A stretch of DNA of 64,000 nucleotides, from positions 186,001 to 250,000 of the forward strand of contig NZ_PYGA01000006.1 of assembly GCF_003014485.1 (NCBI RefSeq), given 5' to 3'. Shown here piece after piece: positions 17,440-26,314 of this stretch. This stretch comes from Murinocardiopsis flavida. Its GTDB lineage: Bacteria; Actinomycetota; Actinomycetes; Streptosporangiales; Streptosporangiaceae. Under the pieces are notes generated by a model that was not told the DNA's origin, ran no database searches, and saw nothing but the letters and a program-made list of their open reading frames with translations. Numbering within the stretch: the first letter of the stretch is position 1; every line of letters begins with the position of its first letter. A program made the translations under genes and the position numbers.

Positions 17440-17519
17440 CGCCTCAGGTTACCGAGGTGCCGACCGCGGGTGAAGGCCCGGATCGCCGCGGCGGCCGACC
17501 GGGTGGCGCGGCCGGCCGC

Positions 17520-18836
17520 TCACCCGCCGTCGAAGAACTCCGTCTCGCCGGGGTCGGGACGCTCCAGCTCGAAGCCGGAGATCGCGCCGCCCTCGCGGTC
17601 GGTCACCTTGGGCTCGCGCAGGGTCTCCGGTTCGCCGCCGGCGTGGAAGCGCGTGACCATCGCCCCGGCGAACCCGCCGTGGTCGTCCTTCGAGGCCGCG
17701 AACGGGACGAGCCCCGGACCGGCCCATTCGCGCGACTCCAGCGCGTCGAGCAGCGACTGCCGGGTCAGGTCGCGCCCCGCCTCCTTGAGCACCTGGGCGA
17801 ACAGCGTCGCCTGCACCATCCCGTAGACGGTGGTGTTGGTGAACGCGCCGTCCTTGTTGTGGTCCTCGTGGATCTTGCGGTAGAGGCCGATCCACGGGTC
17901 CTCCGCCATACCGACCTGCGGCAGGTAGGCCGTTGCGATGAGCCCGTCGAGCAGCTCCTCCACGGCGTCCTCCCCCGCGCCGTCGGTGAACTCCGTGAGC
18001 AGGCCCTTCAAGGTCTCGGTGTCGGCGCCGATACTGGAGACCACGAACTGCGGGCGGTACCCGATGCGCTCGGACTCCACGATCGCCAGCGCGACGTAGG
18101 TCGGGATGCAGGCGCACACCACGACGTCGGCGCCGGCCTTCTTCAGCGCCGCGATCTGGGGCCCGATCTCGGTGACACCGGACTCGTAGCGCTGCTCCTC
18201 GACGATCTCGTCGCCGAGGTACCGTTCCAGGCCCGCCCGGGAGTCCTCGCCGACGTCGTCGTTCTGGTAGAAGAAGCCGATCTTCTCGTCGGGGAACTCG
18301 TCGGCGATGAACTCCCCCTGGATCTTCGCCTCCTTGGTGTAGTCGACCTGGTAGCCGTAGGTGAGCGGGCTCTTCTCCGGGGCGTTCCACATCAGCGCGC
18401 CCGAGGAGACGAACAGGTCGGGGACCCCCTCCTTGTTGAGGTAGTCGACGACCTTCGAGTGGGTGGGGGTGCCGAGCCCGCCGAGCATCGCGAAGATCTC
18501 GTCGGAGGCGACCAGTTCGCGGGTGACGTCGATGGTGCGGACCGGGTCGTAGCCGTCGTCCTCGACCAGGTACTCGATCCGCCGCCCGTTGACGCCGCCG
18601 TTCTCGTTGACGTATTCGAACACCGCCTTCGCCCCGGCGGATATCTGGGCGTAGCCGGGCGCGGCCGGCCCGGTGAGCGGCTGGTGCGTGCCGATGCGGA
18701 CCGTGTCGTCGGTGACACCGGTGGCGACGTCCAGGTCGGCGGTGCGGCCCTCCTCGACCTCACCCGCGCCGCCGCACGCCGTCGCCAGCAGGGCGAGTGT
18801 CAATCCGATCGCGAGTACGGGTGTTCGTGGACTCAT
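17520..18836 (-). CDS. Branched-chain amino acid-type ABC transporter substrate-binding lipoprotein
   Basis: A 438-residue extracellular binding lipoprotein of the LivJ/LivK (periplasmic-binding fold I) family. The signal sequence ends in the lipobox LATAC (about residues 17-21), so it should be anchored to the membrane by a lipid-modified cysteine. Typical Liv features follow: VRIGTHQPLTGPAAPG, NENGGVNGRRIEYLVEDDGYDPVRT and FVSSGALMW. The ligand may be an amino acid, an amide, urea or an aromatic compound; sequence alone does not tell. ATG 18836 has AGGAGA 9 nt upstream. It is the last transporter gene of the liv operon, 63 nt after livM. Confidence 0.9.
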   Translation of the reverse strand: MSPRTPVLAIGLTLALLATACGGAGEVEEGRTADLDVATGVTDDTVRIGTHQPLTGPAAPGYAQISAGAKAVFEYVNENGGVNGRRIEYLVEDDGYDPVRTIDVTRELVASDEIFAMLGGLGTPTHSKVVDYLNKEGVPDLFVSSGALMWNAPEKSPLTYGYQVDYTKEAKIQGEFIADEFPDEKIGFFYQNDDVGEDSRAGLERYLGDEIVEEQRYESGVTEIGPQIAALKKAGADVVVCACIPTYVALAIVESERIGYRPQFVVSSIGADTETLKGLLTEFTDGAGEDAVEELLDGLIATAYLPQVGMAEDPWIGLYRKIHEDHNKDGAFTNTTVYGMVQATLFAQVLKEAGRDLTRQSLLDALESREWAGPGLVPFAASKDDHGGFAGAMVTRFHAGGEPETLREPKVTDREGGAISGFELERPDPGETEFFDGG

Positions 18837-18899
18837 GGCGGACTCTCCTGGGGATCGGGGGTGGGAGCGGAGACTCGGGGGCGGCGGCGGAGCGGCGCC

Positions 18900-19988
18900 T
18901 CATCGGGCCCGGCGGACGGCGCCGGCGGCGTCCCGCACGGCGCCGTGCACACCGTCGGGGCGCAGCAGGACGACGACGATGAGGATCAGGCCGAAGAGGA
19001 CAATCGGCAGGTTGTTGGTGACACTGGTGCCCAGGGAGAGGGCGTGGGCGGCGTCCTCGGCCCACACCTCCAGGTAGACGAGGGCCGCGCCGCCCCACAG
19101 TGCCCCCCACAGGCTGCCCATCCCGCCGAACACGAGCGCGGCGAGCAGGCTGAGCGACAGGGCGAGCGTGAACGAGCTCGGTGTCGCCGTGCCCAGGAGG
19201 TAGCCCTGGCAGGCGCCGGCGAGCCCCCCGCAGCAGGCGCTGAGGACGAACGCCGCCACCTTGGTGCGGCCCACCGGGATCCCCGCGGCCGCCGCTGCCA
19301 GCGGGTCGTCCCGGACGGCGCGCATGCGCCGTCCCAGCCGGCCGCGGCTGACGGTGGCGAGGACGGTGAGCGCGAGCAGCACGGTGAACCACACGGCCGC
19401 GGCCTGCCACTGGGCCGTCGACACCGTCGCCGCCAGTGCCGGCGGCGCCCCGCGCGTGGTGAAGGCCAGGCCGTTGCCGCCGCCCAGCAGTTCGGGGAAC
19501 CGCACCGCCAGCGACGGCAGCCCCACGGCGAGGGCCAGTGTCGCGCCCGCCAGGTAGGGGCCGTGCAACCGGGCGGTCGCCCCGCCGACCACCACCCCCG
19601 CCGCCGCGCTGACCGCAACGGTGATCAGCAGGTTCACCCAGAGCGGCAGCATCGGCAGCCGGATGACGAGCAGGGCGACCGTGTACGCGCCGATGAACAT
19701 GAACGCGCCGTGGCCGAGCGAGACCTGGCCACTCGCACCGATGAGGACCTGGAGCCCGGCGATCGCCAGGACCGAGTAGCCGACGGCGGCGATCCGCATG
19801 GTGTTCACCGTGTCGGTCGCCGCGATGAGCAGCAGGACGGCGGCGAGCGCCCCCGCCGCCAGGACCAGGTGCCGCACGACCAGCGGCACTGTCGACCAGC
19901 GGGCCCGTGTGCCGACCGGGGCCGGCGGCCCGGCCGGCGGGCGGACCTCGTCGGCCGCGGGCCGCGGCGCGGGAGAAGCCATCGTCAT
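18900..19988 (-). CDS. livM: ABC transporter permease, LivM type
   Basis: A 362-residue inner-membrane permease of the branched-chain amino acid importer family, with about 10 helices. Segments such as GASGQVSLGHGAFMFIGAYT and RMRAVRDDPLAAAAAGIPVGRTKVAAFVLSA contain the EAA-like loop that contacts the ATPases. The proline/alanine-rich N-terminal 35 residues are a cytoplasmic extension. The ATG at 19988 forms an ATGA overlap with the stop of livH (19985-19988), which fixes this start and implies translational coupling. It works with LivH as a heterodimeric channel powered by LivG and LivF. Confidence 0.9.
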   Translation of the reverse strand: MTMASPAPRPAADEVRPPAGPPAPVGTRARWSTVPLVVRHLVLAAGALAAVLLLIAATDTVNTMRIAAVGYSVLAIAGLQVLIGASGQVSLGHGAFMFIGAYTVALLVIRLPMLPLWVNLLITVAVSAAAGVVVGGATARLHGPYLAGATLALAVGLPSLAVRFPELLGGGNGLAFTTRGAPPALAATVSTAQWQAAAVWFTVLLALTVLATVSRGRLGRRMRAVRDDPLAAAAAGIPVGRTKVAAFVLSACCGGLAGACQGYLLGTATPSSFTLALSLSLLAALVFGGMGSLWGALWGGAALVYLEVWAEDAAHALSLGTSVTNNLPIVLFGLILIVVVLLRPDGVHGAVRDAAGAVRRAR

Positions 19989-20836
19989 ACCTTTCGGGCG
20001 GAGGGCGCGGCGAACAGCCCGGCCGGGCGGGCGCTGAGGACGGCGACCAGGATCGCCAGGCAGGCGAGGGGGGCGAGCTCGGGGCCCGCGTACCCCGAGA
20101 CGTAGGACAGCCCCAGGCCGACCAGCACCCCGCCCGCGAGGGCGCCGAACGGGTTGTCGAGCCCGCCCACGACGGCCGCGGTGATGCCGTACACGAACAC
20201 CGCGTCCAGGACGTTGGGCGAGACGAAGGGCGGGACGGCGAGCATCGCCGCGAGGGCGCCGATCGCGGACGCCAGCGCCCACCCGGTGGTGAGCATCAGG
20301 CCGACGCGGACCCCGGCGACGCGGGCGGCCTCCGGCCTGTGGGCGGCGGCGCGCATCCGCAGCCCGAGCGGGGTGAACCGGTACAGGGCGAACACCAGGG
20401 CCGCGGCGGTGCCGACCGAAACCAGCGCGAAGGCGTCGGAGGCGGAGAACCGCCCCCGGAAGTCCATGGGGTACGGGAAGGAGTGCGGCTCGTTCGTCCA
20501 GATCATCCCCGCGGCGCCCTGGAGCACGAGCAGCAGCCCGAGCGTCACGATGACCGCGCTGAGCGGGGACCTGTCGTGCACGGACCGGATCAGCAGGCGT
20601 TCGGTGAGGGCGCCCATGAGCAGGCCGGCGAGCAGCGCCGCCGCGAACCCGAGCCAGTAGCGGCCGGTCAGGCCGCTCACCGAGTAGGCGATGTAGACGG
20701 CGATGAGGGCCAGGGCGGGCTGGGCGAAGTTCACGACGCGGGTCGCCTGGTAGATGATGACCAGCGAGAGCGCCAGCGCGGCGTAGACGGCGCCGTTGGC
20801 GGCGCCGTTGAGGGTCAGGTCCACGAACCGGTCCAC
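19985..20836 (-). CDS. livH: ABC transporter permease, LivH type
   Basis: A 283-residue permease with about eight membrane helices, starting (GTG) MDRFVDLTLNGAANGAVYAALALSLVIIYQ, a very typical LivH N-terminus. The cytoplasmic coupling loop is GLRMRAAAHRPEAARVAGVRVGLM. It lies 9 nt after the livF stop and overlaps livM by 4 nt. It forms the membrane channel of the importer together with LivM. Confidence 0.92.
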   Translation of the reverse strand: MDRFVDLTLNGAANGAVYAALALSLVIIYQATRVVNFAQPALALIAVYIAYSVSGLTGRYWLGFAAALLAGLLMGALTERLLIRSVHDRSPLSAVIVTLGLLLVLQGAAGMIWTNEPHSFPYPMDFRGRFSASDAFALVSVGTAAALVFALYRFTPLGLRMRAAAHRPEAARVAGVRVGLMLTTGWALASAIGALAAMLAVPPFVSPNVLDAVFVYGITAAVVGGLDNPFGALAGGVLVGLGLSYVSGYAGPELAPLACLAILVAVLSARPAGLFAAPSARKV

Positions 20837-20845
20837 GATCGCACC

Positions 20846-21565
20846 TCAGAATCCCAGGTAGGCGTGGCGCATGCGGTCATCGGCGAGCAGCTCGCCGGGG
20901 GCCGCCGCGGCGACGACCTCCCCTTGGGCGAGCACCGACCCGCGGTCGCTCACGGCGAGTGCGCCGCGCGCGTTCTGCTCGACGAGGACCACGGCCATGT
21001 CCGCGGAGTCGCAGAGCCTGCGGAGCAGCAGCATGATCTGGCGGGTGACGCGCGGCGCCAGCCCGAGTGAGGGCTCGTCGAGCAGCAGCACCTCTGGGCG
21101 GGCCGCCAGGGCGCGGCCGATGGCGAGCATCTGGCGTTCACCGCCCGAGAGGGTCGCCGCGGGCCGGGCCCGCCGCTCGGCCAGCGGCGGGAACAGGTCG
21201 AACGCCGCCGCGAGGGCCGCCGGACGCTCCGAACGACGCCGCCAGAGCGCACCGAGGCGGATGTTCTCCGCCACGGTCAGCTCGACGATGATCCCGCCGC
21301 CTTCGGGGACGTGCGCGATCCCGTGCCGCACACGCTGCTCGACCGGCATCCGGGTCACGTCGTCCCCGCGCAGCAGCACCCGGCCCGCCGCGACCGGGTG
21401 CAGCCCCCCGATCGCGCGCAGCAGGGTCGTCTTCCCGGCCCCGTTCGCCCCGAGGACCGCGTGGACGCGTCCCTTCTCGAAGGCCATGCTCACACCCGAG
21501 AGCGCGCGCACGGCGCCGTAGTCGGCGGTGAGCCCCTCGATGCGCAGCAGCGCCGGCTCAGGCAT
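20846..21565 (-). CDS. livF: ABC transporter ATP-binding protein, LivF type
   Basis: A 239-residue cytoplasmic ATPase. Walker A is GANGAGKTT (about residues 36-44), the ABC signature LSGGERQMLAIGRAL, Walker B VLLLDEPSLGLAP, and the switch histidine is replaced: VVLVEQNAR carries Gln/Asn, as is usual in LivF (VEQN). The ATG at 21565 overlaps the livG stop by 8 nt. It pairs with LivG to drive uptake. Confidence 0.92.
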   Translation of the reverse strand: MPEPALLRIEGLTADYGAVRALSGVSMAFEKGRVHAVLGANGAGKTTLLRAIGGLHPVAAGRVLLRGDDVTRMPVEQRVRHGIAHVPEGGGIIVELTVAENIRLGALWRRRSERPAALAAAFDLFPPLAERRARPAATLSGGERQMLAIGRALAARPEVLLLDEPSLGLAPRVTRQIMLLLRRLCDSADMAVVLVEQNARGALAVSDRGSVLAQGEVVAAAAPGELLADDRMRHAYLGF

Positions 21566-22352
21566 CGTCCGCCGCCTCCTCTCCGGTGCCGAGGTAGGCC
21601 TCCGCGACGCCGGGGTCCGCCCGGACCGCCTCCGGCGGCCCCGCGCAGATGACCCTGCCGAAGTCGAGGACCGTGATCCGCTCGCACACCTGCATGACCA
21701 GGTCGACGTGGTGCTCGACGAGCAGCACGCCCATCCGCTCGCCGAGTCGGCCGATGAGCTCCGCCAGCGCGCCGATATCGTCCGCCGAGATCCCGGCGGC
21801 GGGCTCGTCGAGCAGCAGCAGTTCGGGCTCCGCGACCACGGCCCGCGCGAGGGCGACCCTCTTCTGGAGGCCGAAGGGCAGGGTGCCCGGCAGGGAGCGC
21901 GCGGTTCCGGCGATGCCGAACTCCTCGAGGACCGCCATCGCGCGGTCCCGCATGAGCCGCTCGTCGCGCCCGTGGGCACCGAGCCCGGTGAGCATCGACA
22001 CCGCCCCGCCCCGTGCGAAGCGCTCGGCGCCGACCATGACGTTGTCGAGCACCGGCAGCCCGCCGAACAGGTTGAGCCCTTGGAAGGTGCGTGCGATCCC
22101 CAGGCCGGCGAGGTCGTGGGGGCGGTGCCGCCGCAGCGTCCGCCCCTTCCACTCGATGCGGCCGGAGTCCGGGCGCAGCAGCCCGGAGACGACGTTGAAC
22201 AGGGTGGTCTTGCCCGCGCCGTTGGGTCCGATGAGCCCGGCGACCGTGCCGGCGGGGACGTCGATCCGCACGTCGTCGAGCGCGGCGAGCCCGCCGAACC
22301 GCACGCTCACACCGTGCACACTCAACAGGTGGTCCACGGGATCCGGGGGCAT
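21558..22352 (-). CDS. livG: ABC transporter ATP-binding protein, LivG type
   Basis: A 264-residue ATPase, the first gene of the importer operon (livG-livF-livH-livM-binding protein). It shows Walker A GPNGAGKTT, the LivG-specific GLGIARTFQGLNLF, the signature-like LPFGLQKRVALARAVV, Walker B LLLLDEPAAGIS and the switch histidine in LLVEHHVDLVM. The signature reads PFGLQ rather than LSGGQ, a variant seen in LivG proteins. ATG 22352 is preceded by AGAGAAGAG; the in-frame ATG at 22403 adds only Pro/Ala-rich sequence. Confidence 0.92.
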   Translation of the reverse strand: MPPDPVDHLLSVHGVSVRFGGLAALDDVRIDVPAGTVAGLIGPNGAGKTTLFNVVSGLLRPDSGRIEWKGRTLRRHRPHDLAGLGIARTFQGLNLFGGLPVLDNVMVGAERFARGGAVSMLTGLGAHGRDERLMRDRAMAVLEEFGIAGTARSLPGTLPFGLQKRVALARAVVAEPELLLLDEPAAGISADDIGALAELIGRLGERMGVLLVEHHVDLVMQVCERITVLDFGRVICAGPPEAVRADPGVAEAYLGTGEEAADDA

Positions 22353-22761
22353 CGGTGCTCTTCTCTGTGCCGGCGGGGCGGCGCGGCCCGCCCACGGGGG
22401 CACGGCGGACTCGGGACGCGGCGCGCCGCTGAGGGGGACTCGGACCGTCGAAGGGGGTACTCCGGGATGCCGCCGCCCGGCGGCCCGCGGGGACGGGCGG
22501 CTCCGGCGGTTTCCACTTCCTCGGGCGATCGCGCGCTCGCCGTGCCGTCAAGCTACAGAAGGGGTTCCTGCGGCCGGAAGGCCCGCGGGCGGGAACCGGT
22601 GATTTCACCGATAGGGCGCGGGCCGCACGGCGCGCATCCGCGGTACCGGGGCGGGGCCGCGGCTCGGCGGGCAGCCGGCGCCGGCCCGGCCGGCGCGTGC
22701 GGCGCGGCCGGCCCGGTCGCATCGGCCCGGCGAACCGGCCCGCCGCGTGCGGGCGCGCGGT
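22353..22761. other. Gene-free region upstream of livG
   Basis: About 400 nt with no credible gene. It must hold the livG promoter; TTGACG on the minus strand (22551-22546) could be a -35 element, but no good -10 follows. The part next to 22762 is very rich in GGCC/CCGG inverted segments and probably terminates the small gene ending there. GGTGATTTCACC at about 22600 is a short palindrome. Confidence 0.35.
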
Positions 22762-22992
22762 TCAGCGCCTGCCGTAGCGCCAAGTCATGAAGTCGTGGCG
22801 GCGTTCGGAGTCGCGCATGCGGGTGTAGAGCTCGCCGACGGTCGGCGCCGACACGACCTCGCCGCCCTCGGGCACCGGCCAGCACGCGAACGCCCAGAAC
22901 CGGCGGGTGTAGGCGCCCCACAGTACGAGCCACGCCCCCTGTTTCTGCCATTGGACGTGCGCAGCGGCGCGGTGGCGCTCCTCGTCGCTCAC
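22762..22992 (-). CDS. Small conserved-looking protein of unknown function
   Basis: A 76-residue protein rich in Trp (WQKQGAWLVLWGAYTRRFWAFACWPVPEGG) and ending MTWRYGRR. The GTG at 22992 has GGGAGGG 7 nt upstream; an earlier GTG at 23022 is possible but lacks a site. It reads like the small cytoplasmic actinobacterial proteins annotated only as hypothetical. I cannot assign a function. Neighbours are the liv operon and panD, neither obviously related. Confidence 0.6.
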   Translation of the reverse strand: MSDEERHRAAAHVQWQKQGAWLVLWGAYTRRFWAFACWPVPEGGEVVSAPTVGELYTRMRDSERRHDFMTWRYGRR

Positions 22993-23122
22993 CCGCGCCC
23001 TCCCGGATCCCACCTTGCCCACCGATCACGACGGCGGTTTGGAATCTGGGCATACCCTGCCATTCCCGCTGTTTCACGTCGGAGCGCCGAAAGAGGATGG
23101 CCGAATAGGGCCTCCGCCGCCC

Positions 23123-23545
23123 CTACCGGGCGGGGGCGGTGTCCGCTCCGGACGACAGCCCGGAGCCCGGCACCGGGGCGGCGGGGTCGCCGCCGAGGGC
23201 GACGATGCGGTTGCCGCGGTCGACGTGGACGACGCGGGGCGTGTGCGTGCGCCGCTCCGCGTCGTCCATGACCGCGTACGACATGACGATCACCAGGTCG
23301 CCGGGTGCGACGAGGCGGGCGGCGGCGCCGTTGACGCCGACCACGCCGCTGCCGCGCTCGCCCGTGATGGCGTAGGTGACCAGGCGGTTGCCGTTGTCGA
23401 TGTCGACGACGTGCACCTGCTCGCCGTCGACCAGGTCGGCCGCCGCCATGAGGTCGGCGTCCAGGGTGATGGAGCCGACGTAGTGGAGGTCGGCGCGGGT
23501 GACGGTGGCCCGGTGGATCTTGCCGTTGATGAGGGTGCGCTGCAC
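23123..23545 (-). CDS. panD: Aspartate 1-decarboxylase
   Basis: Makes beta-alanine from L-aspartate for pantothenate and coenzyme A. The 140-residue pro-enzyme begins [22 protein letters not shown] and contains the self-cleavage site Gly-Ser (HYVGSITLD, residues 24-25), where Ser becomes the pyruvoyl cofactor. Further conserved stretches are [41 protein letters not shown] and the catalytic-region Lys/Arg at the start. The start is a GTG with AGGAG upstream. panB and panC are not adjacent. CoA supply also feeds phosphopantetheinylation, but I see no regulatory link. Confidence 0.93.
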   Translation of the reverse strand: MQRTLINGKIHRATVTRADLHYVGSITLDADLMAAADLVDGEQVHVVDIDNGNRLVTYAITGERGSGVVGVNGAAARLVAPGDLVIVMSYAVMDDAERRTHTPRVVHVDRGNRIVALGGDPAAPVPGSGLSSGADTAPAR

Positions 23546-23655
23546 GGTGACTGCTCCTGTTTCGCTCTCCAGGCCCCGGCGGGGTCCCGTGGCACCCCGA
23601 TCATCGCCGACCGCGCCCCGCCCGCCCGCGGCCGGGGCGCCGCTCCACGCACTCC

Positions 23656-24474
23656 CTAGTCGTCGTCCTCGTGGTGGTCGAGGTTGACGGTGCCGCGCCG
23701 CCAGTACCCGTCGACCTCGTAGCCGTCGTCCTTGGCGAAGCCGAGGTCCTTGAAGTGGCGCCGGATCGGCTTCAGCGACAGCGCCTCGCCCGCGGCCCAC
23801 GCGAACCCGTCGCCCTCGGGCAGTGGCAGCGCGCGCACGGCCGCCTCCAGGATCCCGGTGGTGCCCGGCGCGGCCGTGCCGCGGTGCAGCCAGGTCACGG
23901 CCGCCCCTGCGGGCGCGTCGATGGGCTGCTCCTCGCCGCTGTCGGCGACCTCCAGGAACGCGAACACGCGGGCGTCGCGGGGCAGCTCCTCCAGCCAGCG
24001 GGCCGCGGCGGGCAGGGCGGTCTCGTCGGCGGCGATGATGTAGTAGTCGGCGCCGGTGGGCACGTGCACGGTGCCGCGCGGACCGAGGACCCCGATCCGG
24101 TCGCCGGGCGCGGCGCGGCCGGCCCAGCGCCCGGCGGGTCCGTGGTCGTGGTCGACGAAGTCGATGTCGAGGGTCTGGCGGGCGTCGTCGTAGCCGCGGA
24201 CGGTGTAGTCGCGGAAGATCACACCGGGGGCGCGGAAGTTGCCGACCCGGCCGTCCCCGTCGAGTTCGGGGAGGACGTGGGCGCCGGTCTCCTCATCGGG
24301 GAACCACAGCTTGACGTGGTCGGCGAAGTTGGCGGTGCGGAACCCGGCGAGCTGGTCCCCGCCCAGGGTGACCCGGATCATCCGCGGGGTGATCCGGCGG
24401 ACCGCTCGCACGTCGAGCAGGCGCGGGGTAAGCGGGAACAGCTCGGTCCGGGACTTGCTGCGCGGCTGCGCCAT
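23656..24474 (-). CDS. Siderophore-interacting protein (ViuB/SIP-type ferric-siderophore reductase)
   Basis: A 272-residue flavoprotein that reduces ferric siderophores in the cytoplasm with NAD(P)H or ferredoxin. It has the FAD-binding RDYTVRGYD (R-x-Y-S/T motif, about residue 90), the [11 protein letters not shown] loop and the C-terminal SIP signature [18 protein letters not shown] with [15 protein letters not shown]. The start is an ATG at 24474, 140 nt downstream of an iron box (24614-24632). It follows the exporter gene by 255 nt and therefore has its own promoter. It provides a second iron-release route beside the FhuF-like protein at 10039; SIPs usually handle catecholate complexes. 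Confidence 0.92.
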   Translation of the reverse strand: MAQPRSKSRTELFPLTPRLLDVRAVRRITPRMIRVTLGGDQLAGFRTANFADHVKLWFPDEETGAHVLPELDGDGRVGNFRAPGVIFRDYTVRGYDDARQTLDIDFVDHDHGPAGRWAGRAAPGDRIGVLGPRGTVHVPTGADYYIIAADETALPAAARWLEELPRDARVFAFLEVADSGEEQPIDAPAGAAVTWLHRGTAAPGTTGILEAAVRALPLPEGDGFAWAAGEALSLKPIRRHFKDLGFAKDDGYEVDGYWRRGTVNLDHHEDDD

Positions 24475-24613
24475 CAGGCGTTCTCCTCGTTTGCTTCTGG
24501 GGTGGTCGTGGGCGGCAGGGTCGGCGCTGCCGATGGCGCCCGCCGGACGGGATCGCGCGGGCCGGCCGTGCGGCGCGGCCGGCGGCGCCCCGCCGCACCC
24601 GGCGCCGGCCTAC

Positions 24614-24632
24614 TTAGGCAACGCTAACCTAT
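24614..24632 (-). promoter_or_regulatory. Iron box upstream of the SIP gene
   Basis: TTAGGCAACGCTAACCTAT fits the IdeR/DmdR operator consensus (TTAGGTTAGGCTAACCTAA) with only a few changes. It lies in the gap between the exporter stop (24730) and the SIP start (24474). Confidence 0.82.
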
Positions 24633-24729
24633 CTTCCTCGCTGCGTTCCGCCGCAGTGGGCCTCCCGCGGCGGCCCCGCCCGGCCGGCCGCGGCACCAGG
24701 GGGCGGAACGCGGGCGGGGGCGGTCCCGC

Positions 24730-26001
24730 TCACCGCCGTTCCGGCTCGCCCGCCCCGGCCGCCGCCTCCCCGCTCGGCCACGCCGCGCGCAGGCCGGGGA
24801 AGAGCGCCGCGACCGCCGCCGCCGACGCCACGGTGAGCGCGCCGCCCGCGACGATCGCCGCGACCGGCCCCACCAGGGGGGCGAGCGCGCCCAGCGTCAT
24901 CGCGCCCAGGGACGTGCCGACCGTGGCCTGGGCCGTCCATAGGCTGTTGACGCGGCCGCGCAGCGGGTCGGGCGTGTGCGCCTGGAGCAGTGAGTAGCGC
25001 AGGATCTCCTCGGTGACCTCGGCGAAGCCGAGCACGACGAGGACGGCGAACGCGGCGGCCGGCCACGGGCTCAGCCCGAACCCCGCGACCGCGGTGCCGC
25101 ACACGGCGACCACCACCGGCAGCAGCGCCCCGTGGTAGTGCACCCGGCCGGTCCACCCGCTGGTGAGGGAGCCGAGGACGGCGCCCACCGCGGGCGCGGT
25201 GTAGAGCAGGCCCGCCGTCCCCTCGCCGCCGCCCAGCACCTCCGCGGTGAATTGCGGGATGAGCACCTGCGGCGTGGCGAACAGCAGCTGCGCGAAGCCG
25301 AGCAGCAGCAGCGGGCCGACCACGCGGTGGCGGGCGGCGAAGCCCAGCCCGGACCGGATGGCGGCGGCGATCGGCGCCTTCCCGTCCCCCGCGCCGGGCC
25401 GCAGCGGCGGCAGCCGCGCCACGACCACCGTGGTCAGGGCGGACGCGGCGGCGGTGACCGTGTAGTTCACCCCGAACCCCCACGCCGCGATGATCACGCC
25501 GCCCAGCGCGGGGGCCAGCACCGATCCCAGCTGGGTGGTGAGCGCGATGAGCGCGCCCGTGGCCGCCAGCCGGTCCTTGCCCACCAGGCCGGGCGCCGCC
25601 GCCTGGAGCGCGACGGCGCTGAACGCGCCGATCAGGCCGTTGACCACGGCGGCCCCGTAGATCACCGCCAGGTAGGGCCCGCCGGGGACGGCGCAGTTCA
25701 CCGCCAGCGCGGCGAACGCCGCCGTCCCGGCGGCCCTGCCGATCACCATGAGCGTGCGCCGGTCCATCCGGTCGGCGAGCAGCCCCCCGGCCAGGGTCCC
25801 GCAGAACGTCGAGACGCCCGCCGCGGCGGCGACGGTGGCGACCATGAAGGACGAGCCGGTGATGGCGTACACCTGGAGCGGCAGCGCGACCATGGTGAAC
25901 CCGATCCCGAACAGCGAGACGAGCCGCGCGGTGAACACGATCCGGAACGCGGGGACGTCGCGGAGCGGGCTGAGGTCGATGGCGATGTGGGCGAGTCTCA
26001 T
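24730..26001 (-). CDS. MFS siderophore exporter, EntS-like
   Basis: A 423-residue MFS protein with about 12 helices. FRIVFTARLVSLFGIGFTMVALPLQVY and LLADRMDRRTLMVIGR resemble EntS (YbdA), the enterobactin exporter, and the gene sits in a siderophore operon directly after mbtH (7 nt). The probable role is secretion of the finished peptide siderophore from the cytoplasm. The C-terminus is Ala/Gly/Glu-rich and soluble. The start is an ATG at 26001. Direct evidence for the substrate is only its place in the operon. Confidence 0.87.
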   Translation of the reverse strand: MRLAHIAIDLSPLRDVPAFRIVFTARLVSLFGIGFTMVALPLQVYAITGSSFMVATVAAAAGVSTFCGTLAGGLLADRMDRRTLMVIGRAAGTAAFAALAVNCAVPGGPYLAVIYGAAVVNGLIGAFSAVALQAAAPGLVGKDRLAATGALIALTTQLGSVLAPALGGVIIAAWGFGVNYTVTAAASALTTVVVARLPPLRPGAGDGKAPIAAAIRSGLGFAARHRVVGPLLLLGFAQLLFATPQVLIPQFTAEVLGGGEGTAGLLYTAPAVGAVLGSLTSGWTGRVHYHGALLPVVVAVCGTAVAGFGLSPWPAAAFAVLVVLGFAEVTEEILRYSLLQAHTPDPLRGRVNSLWTAQATVGTSLGAMTLGALAPLVGPVAAIVAGGALTVASAAAVAALFPGLRAAWPSGEAAAGAGEPERR

Positions 26002-26008
26002 CCGCGGG

Positions 26009-26221
26009 TCAGGACTCCCCCATGGCGGCGCGCAGGGACGCGGGGCGCAGGTCGGTCCAGGTGCGGTCGATGTAGTCGAGCGCCACCTGGCGCGGCGCCG
26101 AACTGTGGGCGACCTGCCAGCCGGCGGGGACCGCGGCGAACTCGGGCCACAGCGAGTGCTGCCCCTCGTCGTTGACGAGGACGAGGAAGTCGCCGTCGGG
26201 GTCGTCGAACGGGTTGGTCAT
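26009..26221 (-). CDS. MbtH-family NRPS helper protein
   Basis: A 70-residue MbtH protein that binds NRPS adenylation domains and promotes their folding and activity. It shows the family core [24 protein letters not shown] and the tail [29 protein letters not shown] with the conserved Trp residues. ATG 26221 has AAGGAG 6 nt upstream; a GTG directly before it is less well placed. It lies 93 nt after the thioesterase-bearing NRPS and is the only MbtH in the window, so it should serve both NRPS proteins. Confidence 0.95.
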   Translation of the reverse strand: MTNPFDDPDGDFLVLVNDEGQHSLWPEFAAVPAGWQVAHSSAPRQVALDYIDRTWTDLRPASLRAAMGES

Positions 26222-26314
26222 CACTGCTCCTTGCAGTCGGGGTCCGGACCCGCGCTGCGCGGGTCCGCTGGGTCCGGGCGCGGGTTCCCGCGCGGCGGGG
26301 CACCGCCGCCCGGG

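Noticed and set aside
17520-22352. The Liv-type importer as the siderophore uptake system.
   Set aside because: The binding protein is of the branched-chain amino acid fold, not the FepB/FhuD type, and no iron box precedes the operon.
22353-22761. A riboswitch or attenuator before livG.
   Set aside because: Only generic GC-rich pairing is visible; no conserved riboswitch core could be recognised.
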